Assembly (NCBI RefSeq): GCF_000009265.1
Contig: NC_008382.1
Location: forward strand, 1-64,000
DNA: 64,000 nucleotides
From: Rhizobium johnstonii 3841
GTDB taxonomy: Bacteria > Pseudomonadota > Alphaproteobacteria > Rhizobiales > Rhizobiaceae
Direction: 5' to 3'
The notes beneath the pieces were generated by a model. That model saw nothing but the letters and a program-made list of their open reading frames with translations. It had not been told where the DNA came from and did not search any database. Positions 9,796 to 19,825 of this stretch are shown here, one piece after another. A program made the translations under genes and the position numbers. Position 1 is the stretch's first letter, and the number at the start of each line of letters is the position of its first letter.

Positions 9796-10986
9796 ATGAC
9801 TACTCTCACGTCCAACAACCCGTCCGCCCGTTCTCCCTTCAAGGTCGATCTCTCTCGCGGTGAGCGGATCGGCCGCGTTTCGTCGGAATGGTTTTCGCGC
9901 CCCGACGATGAACGCTTCCTGTCGCTGAGCGATCTCTACGACACCGTCCGGTCCCGCGCCGAGCGCGCCCATGCCCGCACCATCGAGAGTGCTGCGATCC
10001 GCGTCGAAGCAACGCGCGACAATGCGGAGCGGCTTGAGCTTCTCGTTCCCGGTCAGCGTCAAGCGATCGCACCGACCCACTGGAGCTACGGCCAGCTTTG
10101 CAGTCTCATTGGCGCACCCGCCACCTATATGCGGCAACTGCCGGCGCCGCTTGCGGCGATCAACCTGCAGCATGGCCTGCTCAACCATCGTGCCGAGCTC
10201 GTCAAGACGCTTGAGATGGATGACGGCCGGCTGGAACTGCGCGCAGTGACCGGACCGGAATACGGTCGGATCTGGGATCATGAACTGGTCTCGTCGGTCA
10301 TGAAGATCGCCGGCAACGGGACCGGCGACACGATGTGGAAAGTACCAGGTGTTCTCGACTGGGCGACGATGACCCACAATCCCTTCGTCGACATCACCAA
10401 GGACACGACCACCCTTTATGCCAGTGATCGAGACGTCTTCCTGTTCCTGGTCGACGACACCCATCCGATCGAAGCCGGACGCCTGCCAAACGGTGAGCCC
10501 GACCTCTATTTCCGCGGCTTCTACGCCTGGAACTCGGAAGTTGGATCGAAGACGCTCGGCATCGCCTCCTTCTATCTGCGAGCGGTCTGCGCCAACCGCA
10601 ATCTCTGGGGCACGGAGAATTTCGAGGAAATCACCATCCGGCATTCGAAATTTGCTGCTCAGCGGTTCGCGCATGAAGCAGCACCCGCGCTGACCAGCTT
10701 CGCCAATTCGTCGCCTGCGCCCTTCATCGCCGGCATCAGGGCGGCGCGCGAGCGGATCGTCGCGCGCGAGGACGACGACCGCGAAACCTTCCTGCGCCGG
10801 CGCGGCTTTTCGAAAGGCGAGACCGGCAAGGTGATCGAGATGGTGCTGTCGGAGGAGGGACGGCCACCGGAGTCAGTCTTCGATTTCGTGCAGGGCATCA
10901 CCGCGCTGGCGCGCACCAAGACCAATCAGGAGACGCGTCTCGAACTCGAAGGCAAAGCGAAGAAGTTGCTCGAGAGTGCCTCCTGA
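9796..10986 (+). CDS. DUF932 domain protein
   Basis: The 396-residue protein matches plasmid and phage DUF932 proteins: WFSRPDDERFLSLSDLYDTV at the N-terminus, HWSYGQLCSLIGAPATYMRQ, then GPEYGRIWDHELV and FYLRAVCANRNLWG. The C-terminal third includes FLRRRGFSKGETGKVIE. Function is not established; members occur with anti-restriction and replication genes. ATG at 9796 is preceded by AAGGAGACAGCTT. Same orientation as its neighbours, each separated by a short hairpin-bearing leader, so the block probably has several promoters or attenuated read-through. Confidence 0.85.
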   Translation: MTTLTSNNPSARSPFKVDLSRGERIGRVSSEWFSRPDDERFLSLSDLYDTVRSRAERAHARTIESAAIRVEATRDNAERLELLVPGQRQAIAPTHWSYGQLCSLIGAPATYMRQLPAPLAAINLQHGLLNHRAELVKTLEMDDGRLELRAVTGPEYGRIWDHELVSSVMKIAGNGTGDTMWKVPGVLDWATMTHNPFVDITKDTTTLYASDRDVFLFLVDDTHPIEAGRLPNGEPDLYFRGFYAWNSEVGSKTLGIASFYLRAVCANRNLWGTENFEEITIRHSKFAAQRFAHEAAPALTSFANSSPAPFIAGIRAARERIVAREDDDRETFLRRRGFSKGETGKVIEMVLSEEGRPPESVFDFVQGITALARTKTNQETRLELEGKAKKLLESAS

Positions 10987-11084
10987 CGCGCCTCGAGACA
11001 GATCAAAACTAACCTCAACATCAACATCACCATCACCGTCAGCCCGGCCGCCGTGTCGGGCATTTTCTTTCATGGAGAACTGCA

Positions 11085-11339
11085 ATGGCTATCCCCGATC
11101 ATGCCAGCACGAATTTCGATACGCTGTTGCGCGCAGCAGCCGACGGCAATCTGGCGCTCATGGAGTGTCTCGACGCGGTGACGCGCGAGCCGCGTTACGT
11201 GCTCTGCGCCGTCGGCCGCACTGACGGCGAATACGTCTTTACGCCATTCGGCCATCTCGCCGATGGCAATCCTTACGATGCCTATCTGCCGCCCGATCCC
11301 GATGATCCGACTGGCTTGCTCGTAAGCCCGGCGACCTAG
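11085..11339 (+). CDS. Small DUF6117-like protein
   Basis: An 84-residue acidic protein: MAIPDHASTNFDTLLRAAAD, then LALMECLDAVTREPRYVLCA and GEYVFTPFGHLADGNPYDAY. It resembles the small DUF6117 proteins that accompany DUF932 and strawberry-notch genes on rhizobial plasmids. The start has ATGGAGAACTGCA upstream. Function unknown. The CCCG/CGGG hairpin near 11041 precedes it. Confidence 0.75.
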   Translation: MAIPDHASTNFDTLLRAAADGNLALMECLDAVTREPRYVLCAVGRTDGEYVFTPFGHLADGNPYDAYLPPDPDDPTGLLVSPAT

Positions 11340-11468
11340 ACGCTGACGATAACCGGCGGTTTAAGCCGGCGATCCCCGATCCTGCCCTGGCAGCCCAATT
11401 TCGTTCCTCCGCCCTTCGGCAGGACGCTGGGTTCCCCTGTTCTTTCCTCACTCTTGGAGCATCCTTCG

Positions 11469-14400
11469 ATGAATATCATCTCGCATCCGCAAATCGTTTC
11501 CAGCTCTCCACGTCTTGAGACCAAAACCGGCGCTGACGCACTTATGAATGCTGGCGGTCGGATCACGCCGCTGCTGGAGCAAGGTAGAGTCCTCGGCACA
11601 GCTGACCTGCGGCAGATCATGACCGAGGTTTTCGGCGGCAGCGACGCAGAGGGCGTCTGGCTCTGGAAGGAGGCCTATGAGGCGACCGAGATCGCCCAGG
11701 TCCTGTTCCTCCGCAAATTCCGCGCGATCGTATCCGGTACCCCGTCGCCCCAGGCGACGCTCGCGATGCTGACGAAAGTGGCAAACCTCGTGCCGACCCA
11801 TACACGCCGATCCGAGGAGAGCCAGGCACTGCAGCAATTCTCGACCCCCATCCCGCTTGCCTACGTCGCATGTCGCGCTGCCGGCATCATAGCCGCTGAC
11901 GTGGTGCTCGAGCCGTCGGCTGGGACCGGCATAATGGCGATCTTTGCAGAACTCGCGGGTGCACACCTGACGCTCAACGAATACGCGATGGTCCGGCACC
12001 CGCTGCTGCAGCGGCTTTTCCCCGGCGTTCCGGTATCGCAGCACGATGCCGCGCATATCGACGATTACCTCGATCGTCCCATTCGCCCAACCGTGGTGTT
12101 GATGAATCCCCCTTTCTCAGCCGGCGTTCACGTCGAAGGTCGCGTGGCTGATGCCGCCTGGCGGCATCTGGCCTCCGCATTGGCGCGGCTTGCTCCCGGT
12201 GGGCGGTTGGTCGCGATCACCGGCGCGAGTCTTTCTCCCGACAATCCCGCCTGGCGGGATGCTTTCGTACGGCTGCAGGAGAAGGGCACGGTGCTGTTCA
12301 CCGCGGCGATCGACGGGAGCATCTACGCCCGTCATGGAACGACGATGGAAACGCGCCTGATCGTGATCGACAAGATCCCGGCGGGCGATCCTTCGAAGCT
12401 GGTGACGTCGAAGGGTACCGCGCACGATCTCGGAACACTGCTCACCTGGATCACCGGCCTTCCGCCCCGCGCGCCCGCGGCGGCGTCGAACTCCATCGGT
12501 GCGCTCTCTAACGGTAGCCTGCGCGCGGACACGATGCGTCCAGCAGCGGTTGCCACCCCGACGCATCGCCCCGCGGTCGGAGGACAGGCGCAGCCTGCAG
12601 CAACGGTCCGTCCGATACCCGTCGATGACGAGATCATCGAACTCTCCTACGAGCTGCGGGACGCTCGGCCGAAGGATGAGGCAAACGCTGCCGACGGCAT
12701 CTACGAGACCTACCGGCTGCAGTCGATCCACATTCCCGACGCAAAACCTCATCCTGACACGCTGGTCGAATCCGTTGCGATGGCCTCGGTCGCACCGCCG
12801 AAGCCGAGCTATCGCCCGCATCTGCCGAAGCGCATCGTCACCAGCGGCGATCTCTCGGATGCCCAGCTCGAGAGCGTCATTTATGCCGGCGAAGCCCATT
12901 CCGGCTATCTCGCCGGCCATTGGACAGTGGATGGCTCCTTCGACAATCCCAAGGTCGTCGGATCCGATGCAGAACATGCCGTCCGCTTCCGCCGCGGCTG
13001 GTTTCTCGGTGATGGCACGGGCGCGGGCAAGGGCCGCCAGGCTGCCGGCATCATTCTCGACAACTGGCTCAAAGGCCGCCGTCGCCATGTCTGGATTTCC
13101 AAGTCAGACAAGCTGATCGAGGACGCGCAGCGCGACTGGAGCGCGTTGGGCCAAGAAAAGCTGCTCGTGACGCCGCTGTCGCGTTTCCGACAGGGCAAGC
13201 CGATCAAGCTGGAGGAAGGCATCCTCTTCACCACCTTTGCGACGCTGCGCAGCGATGAGCGCGAGGGCAAGCGATCGCGCGTGCAGCAGATCGTCCACTG
13301 GCTCCGGAGTGATTTTGACGGCGTCATCGTCTTCGATGAAGGCCACGCCATGGCCAACGCCGCCGGCGGCAAGACGGAGCGCGGCGACAAGGCGGCATCG
13401 CAACAGGGCAGGGCGGGACTTCGCCTGCAACGTGCACTTCCGGACGCCCGTATCGTCTATGTTTCGGCGACCGGCGCAACTGATGTGGAATCCCTTGCCT
13501 ATGCTGAACGGCTCGGTCTCTGGGGCAGCAGCGACTTTCCCTTCCCGAGCCGCTCCGAGTTCATCGCGGCTATCGAGGATGGCGGTGTTGCGGCGATGGA
13601 AGTGCTGGCCCGAGACTTGAAGGCGATGGGTCTCTACGCATCGCGGTCGCTCTCCTTCGAGGGCGTCGAATATGAGATCCTCGAGCACGAGCTGACCGAG
13701 GAGCAAGTCAGGATCTACGATGCCTACGCCGAGGCCTTCCAGGTGATCCACAATCACCTGGATGCTGCAATGGAGGCGTCCGGTATAACCGGCAAAACCG
13801 GGACGTTGAACAGACAAGCCAAGGCGGCCGCACGTTCGGCCTTCGAGAGCTCGAAGCAGCGCTTCTTCAATCATCTTCTGATCTCGATGAAGGCGCCGGC
13901 CCTTCTCAAAGCGACCGCTGCAGATCTGAAAGAGGGTCACGCTGCGATCGTCCAGCTCGTCTCGACGGGCGCGGCTTTGACCGAGCGCCGACTGGCACAG
14001 ATCCCCACCGAGGAATGGGGCGATCTGCAGGTCGACGTCACGCCGCGGGAATATGTGATCGACTACCTGTTACACTCCTTCCCGGTGCAGCTCTTCGAGG
14101 AATTCTCCGACGCCGAGGGCAATCTCAGCTCCCGGCCTGTTCATGATGCGGACGGCAACCCGGTGATCTGCCGGGAGGCCGAGCGTCGGCGCGACGAACT
14201 GGTCGAAACCTTGGGTAGCCTGCCGGCGATCCCGACGGCGCTCGACCAGATCGTCCAGCACTTCGGAACGAGCCAGGTCGCCGAGATCACCGGCCGCTCG
14301 CGCCGCATCGTCCGCCGCGAAAACAACAGCTCCATTGCCCGCTATGCCGTGCAGAACAGGCCGGGCAGCGCCAATCTCGATGAGGCCCGCGCCTTCATGG

Positions 14401-15860
14401 ACGACGAAAAAGGCATTCTCGTCTTCAGCGACGCCGGCGGGACCGGCAGATCCTACCACGCGGATCTCGGCGCCAAGAATCAGCGCGTGCGTCTTCACAA
14501 CCTTCTGGAAGCCGGCTGGCGCGCCGACGTGGCGATCCAGGGCCTCGGGCGCAGCCATCGCACCAATCAGAAGCAGCCGCCCCGGTTCCGGATGATCGCC
14601 ACCAACGTCAAGGCCGAACGGCGTTTTCTCTCGACCATTGCCCGGCGTCTCGACACGCTAGGCGCCATCACCCGCGGCCAGCGCCAGACCGGCGGGCAGG
14701 GGATGTTCCGATCCGAGGACAATCTCGAATCGCAATATGCCCGCGACGCGCTGCGGCAATTTTACGGACTGCTGCATGCTGGCAGGATCGAAGGCTGCTC
14801 GCTGGAAACGTTCGAAAGCATCACCGGCCTGTCGCTCACCTCGGAGGAGGGCGGATTGAAGGATGAGCTGCCACCCATCCAGACCTTCCTCAATCGCATG
14901 CTGGCGCTGACCATCACCATGCAGAACGTGCTGTTCGAGGCCTTCGAGCAACTGCTCGCCGCCCGCATCGAGGGGGCGATTGCTGCCGGCATTTACGACA
15001 AGGGCCTGGAGACGATCACCGCAGACAGCATGACGGTCACCGACCGCCGGCTGATCTACACCCATCCGGTCACCGGCGCGCGGTCGCACCTCTTGACCAT
15101 CGAGCGCAGGGATCGCAATGCGCCGATGCAGCTCAAGGATGTTCAGACCCTTGTGAGGCAGGATCCGCGCGCGAAGCTGATGATCAACGGCAACTCGGGC
15201 CGGGCAGCCGTGATGGTCCCGACCCGCTCCATCATGCTGGAAGACGGCTCCATTCAGCCGCGCGTCTCGCTAATCCGGCCGACGGATGAGCTCCGCTTCG
15301 AAGTCCGGCAGCTCGAAGAGACCAGCTGGCAGGAAATAGACGAGCAGGCTTTCGCAAATGCCTGGGATGCCGAGGTTGCCGCCGTGCCCGAATTCTCGAC
15401 GTCCACGGTGCACATCGTCAGCGGATTGCTGCTGCCGATCTGGAAACTGCTGCCACAGGATTTCTGCCGGGTGCGGCGTCTTCAGACCGATGACGGCGAG
15501 CGGATCGTCGGCCGCGTCATTGCTCCGGATCGGCTCGCTGGCCTTTGCCGCAACTTCGGGGTCGATCAGACGCAAGTGCTGAGCGGCGACCAAGCGTGGG
15601 TGGCGCTGGTCGACGGATCCTCGATTGTCGGTCTTGCCGGTGACATGACGCTCCGCCGCGTGCGTGTGATGAACGAGTACCGCGTCGAACTGACCGGCTT
15701 TACCGACGGCATGCGCGACTGGCTGCGGTCGATCGGTCTGTTCTCCGAGATGATCAATTGGAAGCTGCGCTTCTTCGTGCCGCTGACGGATGAGGGTGCG
15801 GAGATCCTGTCGAGCCTGATGCAGCGTCATCGCCTCGTCGATGTCGCGCGCCGGTCGTGA
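11469..15860 (+). CDS. Strawberry-notch-type helicase with N-terminal methyltransferase domain
   Basis: A very large protein of 1463 residues. The N-terminal quarter has a class I methyltransferase signature (VLEPSAGTGIMAIFAE, then VVLMNPPFSAGVH), like N6-adenine methylases. The middle is a superfamily 2 helicase of strawberry-notch type: FLGDGTGAGKGRQAAGIILD as Walker A and VIVFDEGHAMANAAGGKT as the DEGH motif, followed by YVSATGATD. The C-terminal helicase half contains GLGRSHRTNQKQPPRF. ATG at 11469 is chosen because GGAG lies nine bases upstream. Such proteins are widespread on alphaproteobacterial plasmids and may protect or process entering DNA; this is inference. Confidence 0.85.
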   Translation: MNIISHPQIVSSSPRLETKTGADALMNAGGRITPLLEQGRVLGTADLRQIMTEVFGGSDAEGVWLWKEAYEATEIAQVLFLRKFRAIVSGTPSPQATLAMLTKVANLVPTHTRRSEESQALQQFSTPIPLAYVACRAAGIIAADVVLEPSAGTGIMAIFAELAGAHLTLNEYAMVRHPLLQRLFPGVPVSQHDAAHIDDYLDRPIRPTVVLMNPPFSAGVHVEGRVADAAWRHLASALARLAPGGRLVAITGASLSPDNPAWRDAFVRLQEKGTVLFTAAIDGSIYARHGTTMETRLIVIDKIPAGDPSKLVTSKGTAHDLGTLLTWITGLPPRAPAAASNSIGALSNGSLRADTMRPAAVATPTHRPAVGGQAQPAATVRPIPVDDEIIELSYELRDARPKDEANAADGIYETYRLQSIHIPDAKPHPDTLVESVAMASVAPPKPSYRPHLPKRIVTSGDLSDAQLESVIYAGEAHSGYLAGHWTVDGSFDNPKVVGSDAEHAVRFRRGWFLGDGTGAGKGRQAAGIILDNWLKGRRRHVWISKSDKLIEDAQRDWSALGQEKLLVTPLSRFRQGKPIKLEEGILFTTFATLRSDEREGKRSRVQQIVHWLRSDFDGVIVFDEGHAMANAAGGKTERGDKAASQQGRAGLRLQRALPDARIVYVSATGATDVESLAYAERLGLWGSSDFPFPSRSEFIAAIEDGGVAAMEVLARDLKAMGLYASRSLSFEGVEYEILEHELTEEQVRIYDAYAEAFQVIHNHLDAAMEASGITGKTGTLNRQAKAAARSAFESSKQRFFNHLLISMKAPALLKATAADLKEGHAAIVQLVSTGAALTERRLAQIPTEEWGDLQVDVTPREYVIDYLLHSFPVQLFEEFSDAEGNLSSRPVHDADGNPVICREAERRRDELVETLGSLPAIPTALDQIVQHFGTSQVAEITGRSRRIVRRENNSSIARYAVQNRPGSANLDEARAFMDDEKGILVFSDAGGTGRSYHADLGAKNQRVRLHNLLEAGWRADVAIQGLGRSHRTNQKQPPRFRMIATNVKAERRFLSTIARRLDTLGAITRGQRQTGGQGMFRSEDNLESQYARDALRQFYGLLHAGRIEGCSLETFESITGLSLTSEEGGLKDELPPIQTFLNRMLALTITMQNVLFEAFEQLLAARIEGAIAAGIYDKGLETITADSMTVTDRRLIYTHPVTGARSHLLTIERRDRNAPMQLKDVQTLVRQDPRAKLMINGNSGRAAVMVPTRSIMLEDGSIQPRVSLIRPTDELRFEVRQLEETSWQEIDEQAFANAWDAEVAAVPEFSTSTVHIVSGLLLPIWKLLPQDFCRVRRLQTDDGERIVGRVIAPDRLAGLCRNFGVDQTQVLSGDQAWVALVDGSSIVGLAGDMTLRRVRVMNEYRVELTGFTDGMRDWLRSIGLFSEMINWKLRFFVPLTDEGAEILSSLMQRHRLVDVARRS

Positions 15861-15872
15861 CGGAGGTCTGCC

Positions 15873-16922
15873 ATGCTTTCCGCGTCGGACCTGGCGGGCC
15901 GTCTCGCGCAACACGCGGAGGCGGTCTGCCGTCACTATCTTTCCGCCGGCCGCCGCGCCGGCAACTACTGGCTCGTCGGCGACGTCGCCAACAGCAGGGG
16001 CCGGTCGCTCTATGTGCATTTGATCGGCCCGCGCGCCGGCAGGTGGACGGATGCCGCGACCGGTCAGTTCGGTGACCTGCTCGATCTCCTCCGCGAGACC
16101 TGTGGCCTCGTGGACTTCCGTGACGTTGCCGAGGAGGCGCGTCATTTTCTCAGTCTGCCCCAACGCGAACCGGTGTCGGACCTCAGGGGCGACGTCGGTG
16201 ATGCCTCTCCGGTCGAGCGGCCGGCGACGGAGCAGGCACGACGGCTGTTTCGAATGGCGCAGCCGTTGGCGGGTACGCTCGCCGATATCTATCTGCGCGA
16301 GCGTGGCATCTTGCGGGCGTCGACCCACGCGGCGCTGCGCTTCCACCCGTCATGCTACTATCGCAATTTCATGACTGGCCGGACGACGAGCTATCCGGCC
16401 CTGATCGCAGCCGTCACCGACGACGCCGGAGTGATCACCGGCGTGCACCGCACCTATTTGTCCCCGGGGCTCGACCCGAGCGGAGTCGGCAAGGCCAAGC
16501 TGGACGATCCCCGCCGCGCGCTCGGCGGACTGCTCGGTAATGGCGTCCGTTTCCGCTTTTCGGTCAATGCGTCCGCGCCTGTCCTGGTGGCAGGTGAGGG
16601 CCTCGAAACCATGCTGTCCCTCTCACACGTGATGCCCGGCATGCCGATGGTCGCGGCCCTGACTGCTAATCACCTCGCGGCTTTCAACGTCCCGCCCGAA
16701 TGCCGGCGCCTCTACATCGCCGCCGACGCGGATGCGGCCGGCCGGCATGGGATCGAGGGATTGAGCCGCAGGGCGCAGGAATGCGGGATCCTGCCGTTGG
16801 TGCTGTCGCCGGAACTCGGCGACTTCAACGAGGATCTGCGCTGGCTGGGTCCGGACCAGATGACCGCAAGTCTGCGGCTTCAACTCACTCCGGAAGATGC
16901 GGTGACCTTCCTGCCCCGATGA
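15873..16922 (+). CDS. Toprim-domain primase-like protein
   Basis: A 349-residue protein starting 12 bases after the helicase gene, so co-transcribed with it. The N-terminal part (NYWLVGDVANSRGRSLYVHL, GQFGDLLDLLRETCGL) resembles the entry domain of plasmid primases. The C-terminal Toprim fold shows VLVAGEGLETMLSLSHVMPG and LYIAADADAAGRHGIEGL, giving the conserved Glu and DxD-type acidic residues. It probably synthesises primers on transferred single strands or is a relic of a primase-helicase. The zinc finger of DnaG is not evident. Confidence 0.82.
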   Translation: MLSASDLAGRLAQHAEAVCRHYLSAGRRAGNYWLVGDVANSRGRSLYVHLIGPRAGRWTDAATGQFGDLLDLLRETCGLVDFRDVAEEARHFLSLPQREPVSDLRGDVGDASPVERPATEQARRLFRMAQPLAGTLADIYLRERGILRASTHAALRFHPSCYYRNFMTGRTTSYPALIAAVTDDAGVITGVHRTYLSPGLDPSGVGKAKLDDPRRALGGLLGNGVRFRFSVNASAPVLVAGEGLETMLSLSHVMPGMPMVAALTANHLAAFNVPPECRRLYIAADADAAGRHGIEGLSRRAQECGILPLVLSPELGDFNEDLRWLGPDQMTASLRLQLTPEDAVTFLPR

Positions 16923-17301
16923 GCCTTGCCGGAAGGCGCAGGAGGGCGGGACGCAGGCGGCGTGGGCGAGAGGACGGTCCGTGGTGCCGGCTCCCCGTGT
17001 GGATACGCGCCCGCGGGCCTGCCGAGGGGCGACCCTTACCACGCGGGCCTCCGGGCCTTCAGCGGGTCGGTCGGGTTTCTTCCCCTGCCGGGCCATTTCC
17101 GCGCATCGGCTCCCCCTAAAACCGGTTCCCACTTTTCGGCCAATGCGATGGCCCGTCATTCCTCGCGGATCAAGAAACCCTTCCTCCGCCGCCCGGCGCT
17201 TCGCTGGGCCGCTGCGCTTCGCTCGCGGTTCCGGCCTCGGCCCGCGTGACCGGGTTCGCCGTCAGGCCGCGAGAGGCGCGGCCCACGAAACGGAGACCAC
17301 T
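16923..17301. other. GC-rich intergenic segment
   Basis: No supported gene. It is very GC-rich with short repeats (GCTTCGCTGGGCCGCTGCGCTTCGC type). It ends with CGGAGACCACT, the ribosome-binding leader of the next gene. Confidence 0.5.
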
Positions 17302-18243
17302 ATGGACCTGATCCTTCCCCCCGACGACGGCTTCGAGCCCCATCACGCGTCCTCTCCGACCGACCGCTTCATCTACGAGATGCAGGTCTTCGGCTATCGC
17401 CCCTTCCAGGACGAGCCCGACCCGCGGCCATTGCCGGAGGAACCGCAGGTCCAGTCATCGATCATCGCGATCTTCGAAGCCTTCGCCGAGATGCTCGGCA
17501 ACACCCGGCTGGAGCCCGATCTCGAAGACCTGTTCTGGTCGATCCCCAATCTCTTCCATCGCGCCGGCGAGCGCATTCAGCGCGAGCTCGACCGAAACGA
17601 GGAGGCACAGCTCACCGGCCAGCGCGAGCAGGACGGCTCGGAGGTGAAGAGTGTCGAACTTGAGCGCCTCATTGCCGAGGGCATCACGCTCTTGGAGCGC
17701 CGCAACGCATTCGAGTTCATGCGCGACTACGCGGCCGACTTGTTCGAGGCGCAGACCGGTTCGTCCTGGCGACCGCGCACCGGATCCAAGGTAAATCATG
17801 CGAACATGACGGCGGCGATGATCGACAGCCGTGACTTCCTCTCGGCCAGACGCCGCGCCGAGACCGAGGTGCTAATCCCGGCCGGCACCAAGATCGCTTT
17901 CGCCGGTGGCATGGACTATAACGATCATGAGCGGATCTGGGCCAAGCTCGATCAGGCGCATGCGAAGTATCCTGACATGGTATTGCTGCACGGTGGCGCG
18001 CCGAAGGGTGCAGAACGTATCGCCGCCTGCTGGGCTGAAGCCCGCCGGGTGACGCAGATCACCTTCAAGCCCAACTGGACGAAGCACGCCAAGGCAGCAC
18101 CCTTCCGCCGCAATGACGATATGCTGTCGGTCATGCCCTCCGGATTGATCGTCTTTCCCGGAAACGGCATCACAGGCAATCTCGCCGACAAGGCACGCCG
18201 GCTCGGCATTTCGGTCTGGCAGGCATCAGGAGACGGCGCGTGA
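17302..18243 (+). CDS. DUF2493 (SLOG-family) protein
   Basis: Starting at ATG 17302, after CGGAGACC, gives 313 residues (MDLILPPDDGFEPHHASS). The C-terminal part carries the DUF2493 Rossmann-like domain: TKIAFAGGMDYNDHERIWAK, MVLLHGGAPKGAERIAACWA, FKPNWTKHAKAAPFRRNDDM and GLIVFPGNGITGNLADKA. The family belongs to the SLOG nucleotide-binding group, suggesting ligand sensing, but its role on plasmids is unknown. A frame extends further upstream to 16981 but that sequence is low-complexity and lacks a start signal. Confidence 0.82.
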   Translation: MDLILPPDDGFEPHHASSPTDRFIYEMQVFGYRPFQDEPDPRPLPEEPQVQSSIIAIFEAFAEMLGNTRLEPDLEDLFWSIPNLFHRAGERIQRELDRNEEAQLTGQREQDGSEVKSVELERLIAEGITLLERRNAFEFMRDYAADLFEAQTGSSWRPRTGSKVNHANMTAAMIDSRDFLSARRRAETEVLIPAGTKIAFAGGMDYNDHERIWAKLDQAHAKYPDMVLLHGGAPKGAERIAACWAEARRVTQITFKPNWTKHAKAAPFRRNDDMLSVMPSGLIVFPGNGITGNLADKARRLGISVWQASGDGA

Positions 18244-18315
18244 GCGCCGCTTTCCTGAATATATGGAAAACATGGAGAAGATGGATTATATGGAAACTGA
18301 AGTGGAGACGTAGCG

Positions 18316-18576
18316 ATGAAGCAATTCACGACAGGTGACTTGAATAAACAAATCGGCGATATCACCGACGCGGCGAGCCGCGAGCCGGTGATGCTCACCC
18401 GGCACAAGAAGCCGCGTTTCGTGCTGATGAGCTACGAGCACTATGAGCGCATGCGCACCGGCGGCGATACGCGCAGGGCCTATCATATCTCGGAGATGCC
18501 CGCCGAGCATGCAGAACTGTTCGACGAGGCGCTCGATAAGTTGGCGCGCGGCGAAGGCTACGACGATGAGCCGTGA
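18316..18576 (+). CDS. Phd/YefM-type antitoxin
   Basis: An 86-residue protein (MKQFTTGDLNKQIGDITDAA, then SREPVMLTRHKKPRFVLMSY) with the N-terminal DNA-binding fold of Phd/YefM antitoxins. The C-terminal acidic half (AEHAELFDEALDKLARGEGY) would wrap the toxin. Its stop overlaps the next start (ATGAGCCGTGA), typical of translationally coupled toxin-antitoxin pairs. It likely represses its own operon. Confidence 0.82.
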   Translation: MKQFTTGDLNKQIGDITDAASREPVMLTRHKKPRFVLMSYEHYERMRTGGDTRRAYHISEMPAEHAELFDEALDKLARGEGYDDEP

Positions 18577-18985
18577 ATTCCACCCCGGCGAGGTCATCTC
18601 CTATCCGTACCTATGGGCCTGGCAGCAGCAGCGCGGGGAAACCGAGGGCCGTAAGCAGCGCCCCGTCTGCGTCGTGATCGCCATCCGCAATGCCGCCGAC
18701 GGAAACACGCACCTTGCCCTTCTCGCCATCACCACTCAACTGCCGCAGACGGGCCGGATCGCTCTGGAGATCCCGGAGATCGAGCGCAAGCGTGCGGGCT
18801 TAAGCGATCTGAAGCAGTGCTGGATCATGGTCGACGAATACAACTACGATATCGTCGAGCGCTCCTGGTACATTGAGCCCGATCAGGACATCCTCGGCCG
18901 CTTCAGCAAACCCTTCATGGTGAAGATCGCCAGACTGTTTGCCGAGGCGCGCGGCCGAACCGGCCGGGTCAACCGCCTCGACTGA
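18566..18985 (+). CDS. PemK/MazF-like toxin partner
   Basis: ATG at 18566 overlaps the antitoxin stop and gives 139 residues. The order PGEVISYPYLW, GRKQRPVCVVIAI, LALLAITTQLP resembles the beta-barrel core of PemK/MazF endoribonucleases, though the family is a diverged, longer branch. The C-terminal part (DQDILGRFSKPFMVKIARLF) is helical. I infer an mRNA-interferase toxin serving plasmid maintenance; the fold assignment is moderate. Confidence 0.7.
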   Translation: MSREFHPGEVISYPYLWAWQQQRGETEGRKQRPVCVVIAIRNAADGNTHLALLAITTQLPQTGRIALEIPEIERKRAGLSDLKQCWIMVDEYNYDIVERSWYIEPDQDILGRFSKPFMVKIARLFAEARGRTGRVNRLD

Positions 18986-19445
18986 GACTTCCCGCATCCC
19001 CACCGCCCTCCGAAGCGACATCCCTTGAAATCACCTCCGTCACGCGGTCCGGCTCCGCAGAACTGCAGTTGCGTTAGGAGAGGCGGACAATTCGCGTGCC
19101 ACGCCACCGAAGCCGTCTTTGATGATGAGGATGAGATCGAGTCGGTGCTGATCTCCCGCGTCGCGTCCGCTTGGTTGACGGCCAGTCCGTTGACCCGAAC
19201 ACCACCGACGCATGCCACGTGCGCGGTACTCGGCGGGGCCATAACCGGCAGCCAAGGCGAGGTCTCCTGCTGACGTCGCAATCAAGGACCATTCCCGTTC
19301 TTTATGTCGCCTTTCTAAGGGACCGGCCGCGATCAGCGTCAACCCGCAAGGGGTTCCCCTTCGCTACGCTCCGGTGACGCCTGCGGCAGGCCCCTTCTTC
19401 GGGCGCCATCGGGAATGGTCCCGATGCAACGAAGGAGACAATTCC
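18986..19445. other. Intergenic region with leader hairpins
   Basis: No supported gene. The last 80 bases contain GC-rich inverted repeats (for example GGGAATGGTCCCG near 19410) and the ribosome-binding sequence GAAGGAGAC before the DUF736 gene. Confidence 0.5.
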
Positions 19446-19769
19446 ATGGCTACCACGATCGCAACCCTCACCGAAAAGACCGACGGCACTCTCGAAGGCG
19501 TCTTCGCCACCATCCGGGTCAACGCCCCAATCGCCCTCGTCCCGAACGCCAGCAAGGCGAGCGAAGAAGCCCCGGACTACCGCATCATCCACCGCAAGAC
19601 CGGCTTTGAGATCGGCGCGGCCTGGAACCGCATCTCCCGCCAGACCGGCGAGGAATACATCTCCACGAAGCTCGAAGCGCCCGAGATCGGCGTGATCTTC
19701 GGCAACGTCGCCCCGGCGCCCGGCGGCGAGCCCGGGAAGAAGGTCATCCTCTGGAACAGCCCTGCCTGA
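19446..19769 (+). CDS. DUF736 family protein
   Basis: A 107-residue protein from ATG 19446 (MATTIATLTEKTDGTLEGVF). DUF736 hallmarks: APDYRIIHRKTGFEIGAAWN and GEEYISTKLEAPEIGVIFGN. This small protein is nearly universal on rhizobial plasmids and integrative elements; function unknown. A strong GAAGGAGAC ribosome-binding site lies upstream. Confidence 0.9.
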   Translation: MATTIATLTEKTDGTLEGVFATIRVNAPIALVPNASKASEEAPDYRIIHRKTGFEIGAAWNRISRQTGEEYISTKLEAPEIGVIFGNVAPAPGGEPGKKVILWNSPA

Positions 19770-19825
19770 ACCGGACCGCCGGCCCCGAAATCGGGGCCGG
19801 CCTCCCCATTCCAAAGGAGGCCGCC

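Noticed and set aside
16981..18243. A 420-residue form of the DUF2493 protein
   Set aside because: The first 107 codons are GC-rich non-coding sequence; ATG 17302 has the ribosome-binding site and a natural N-terminus.
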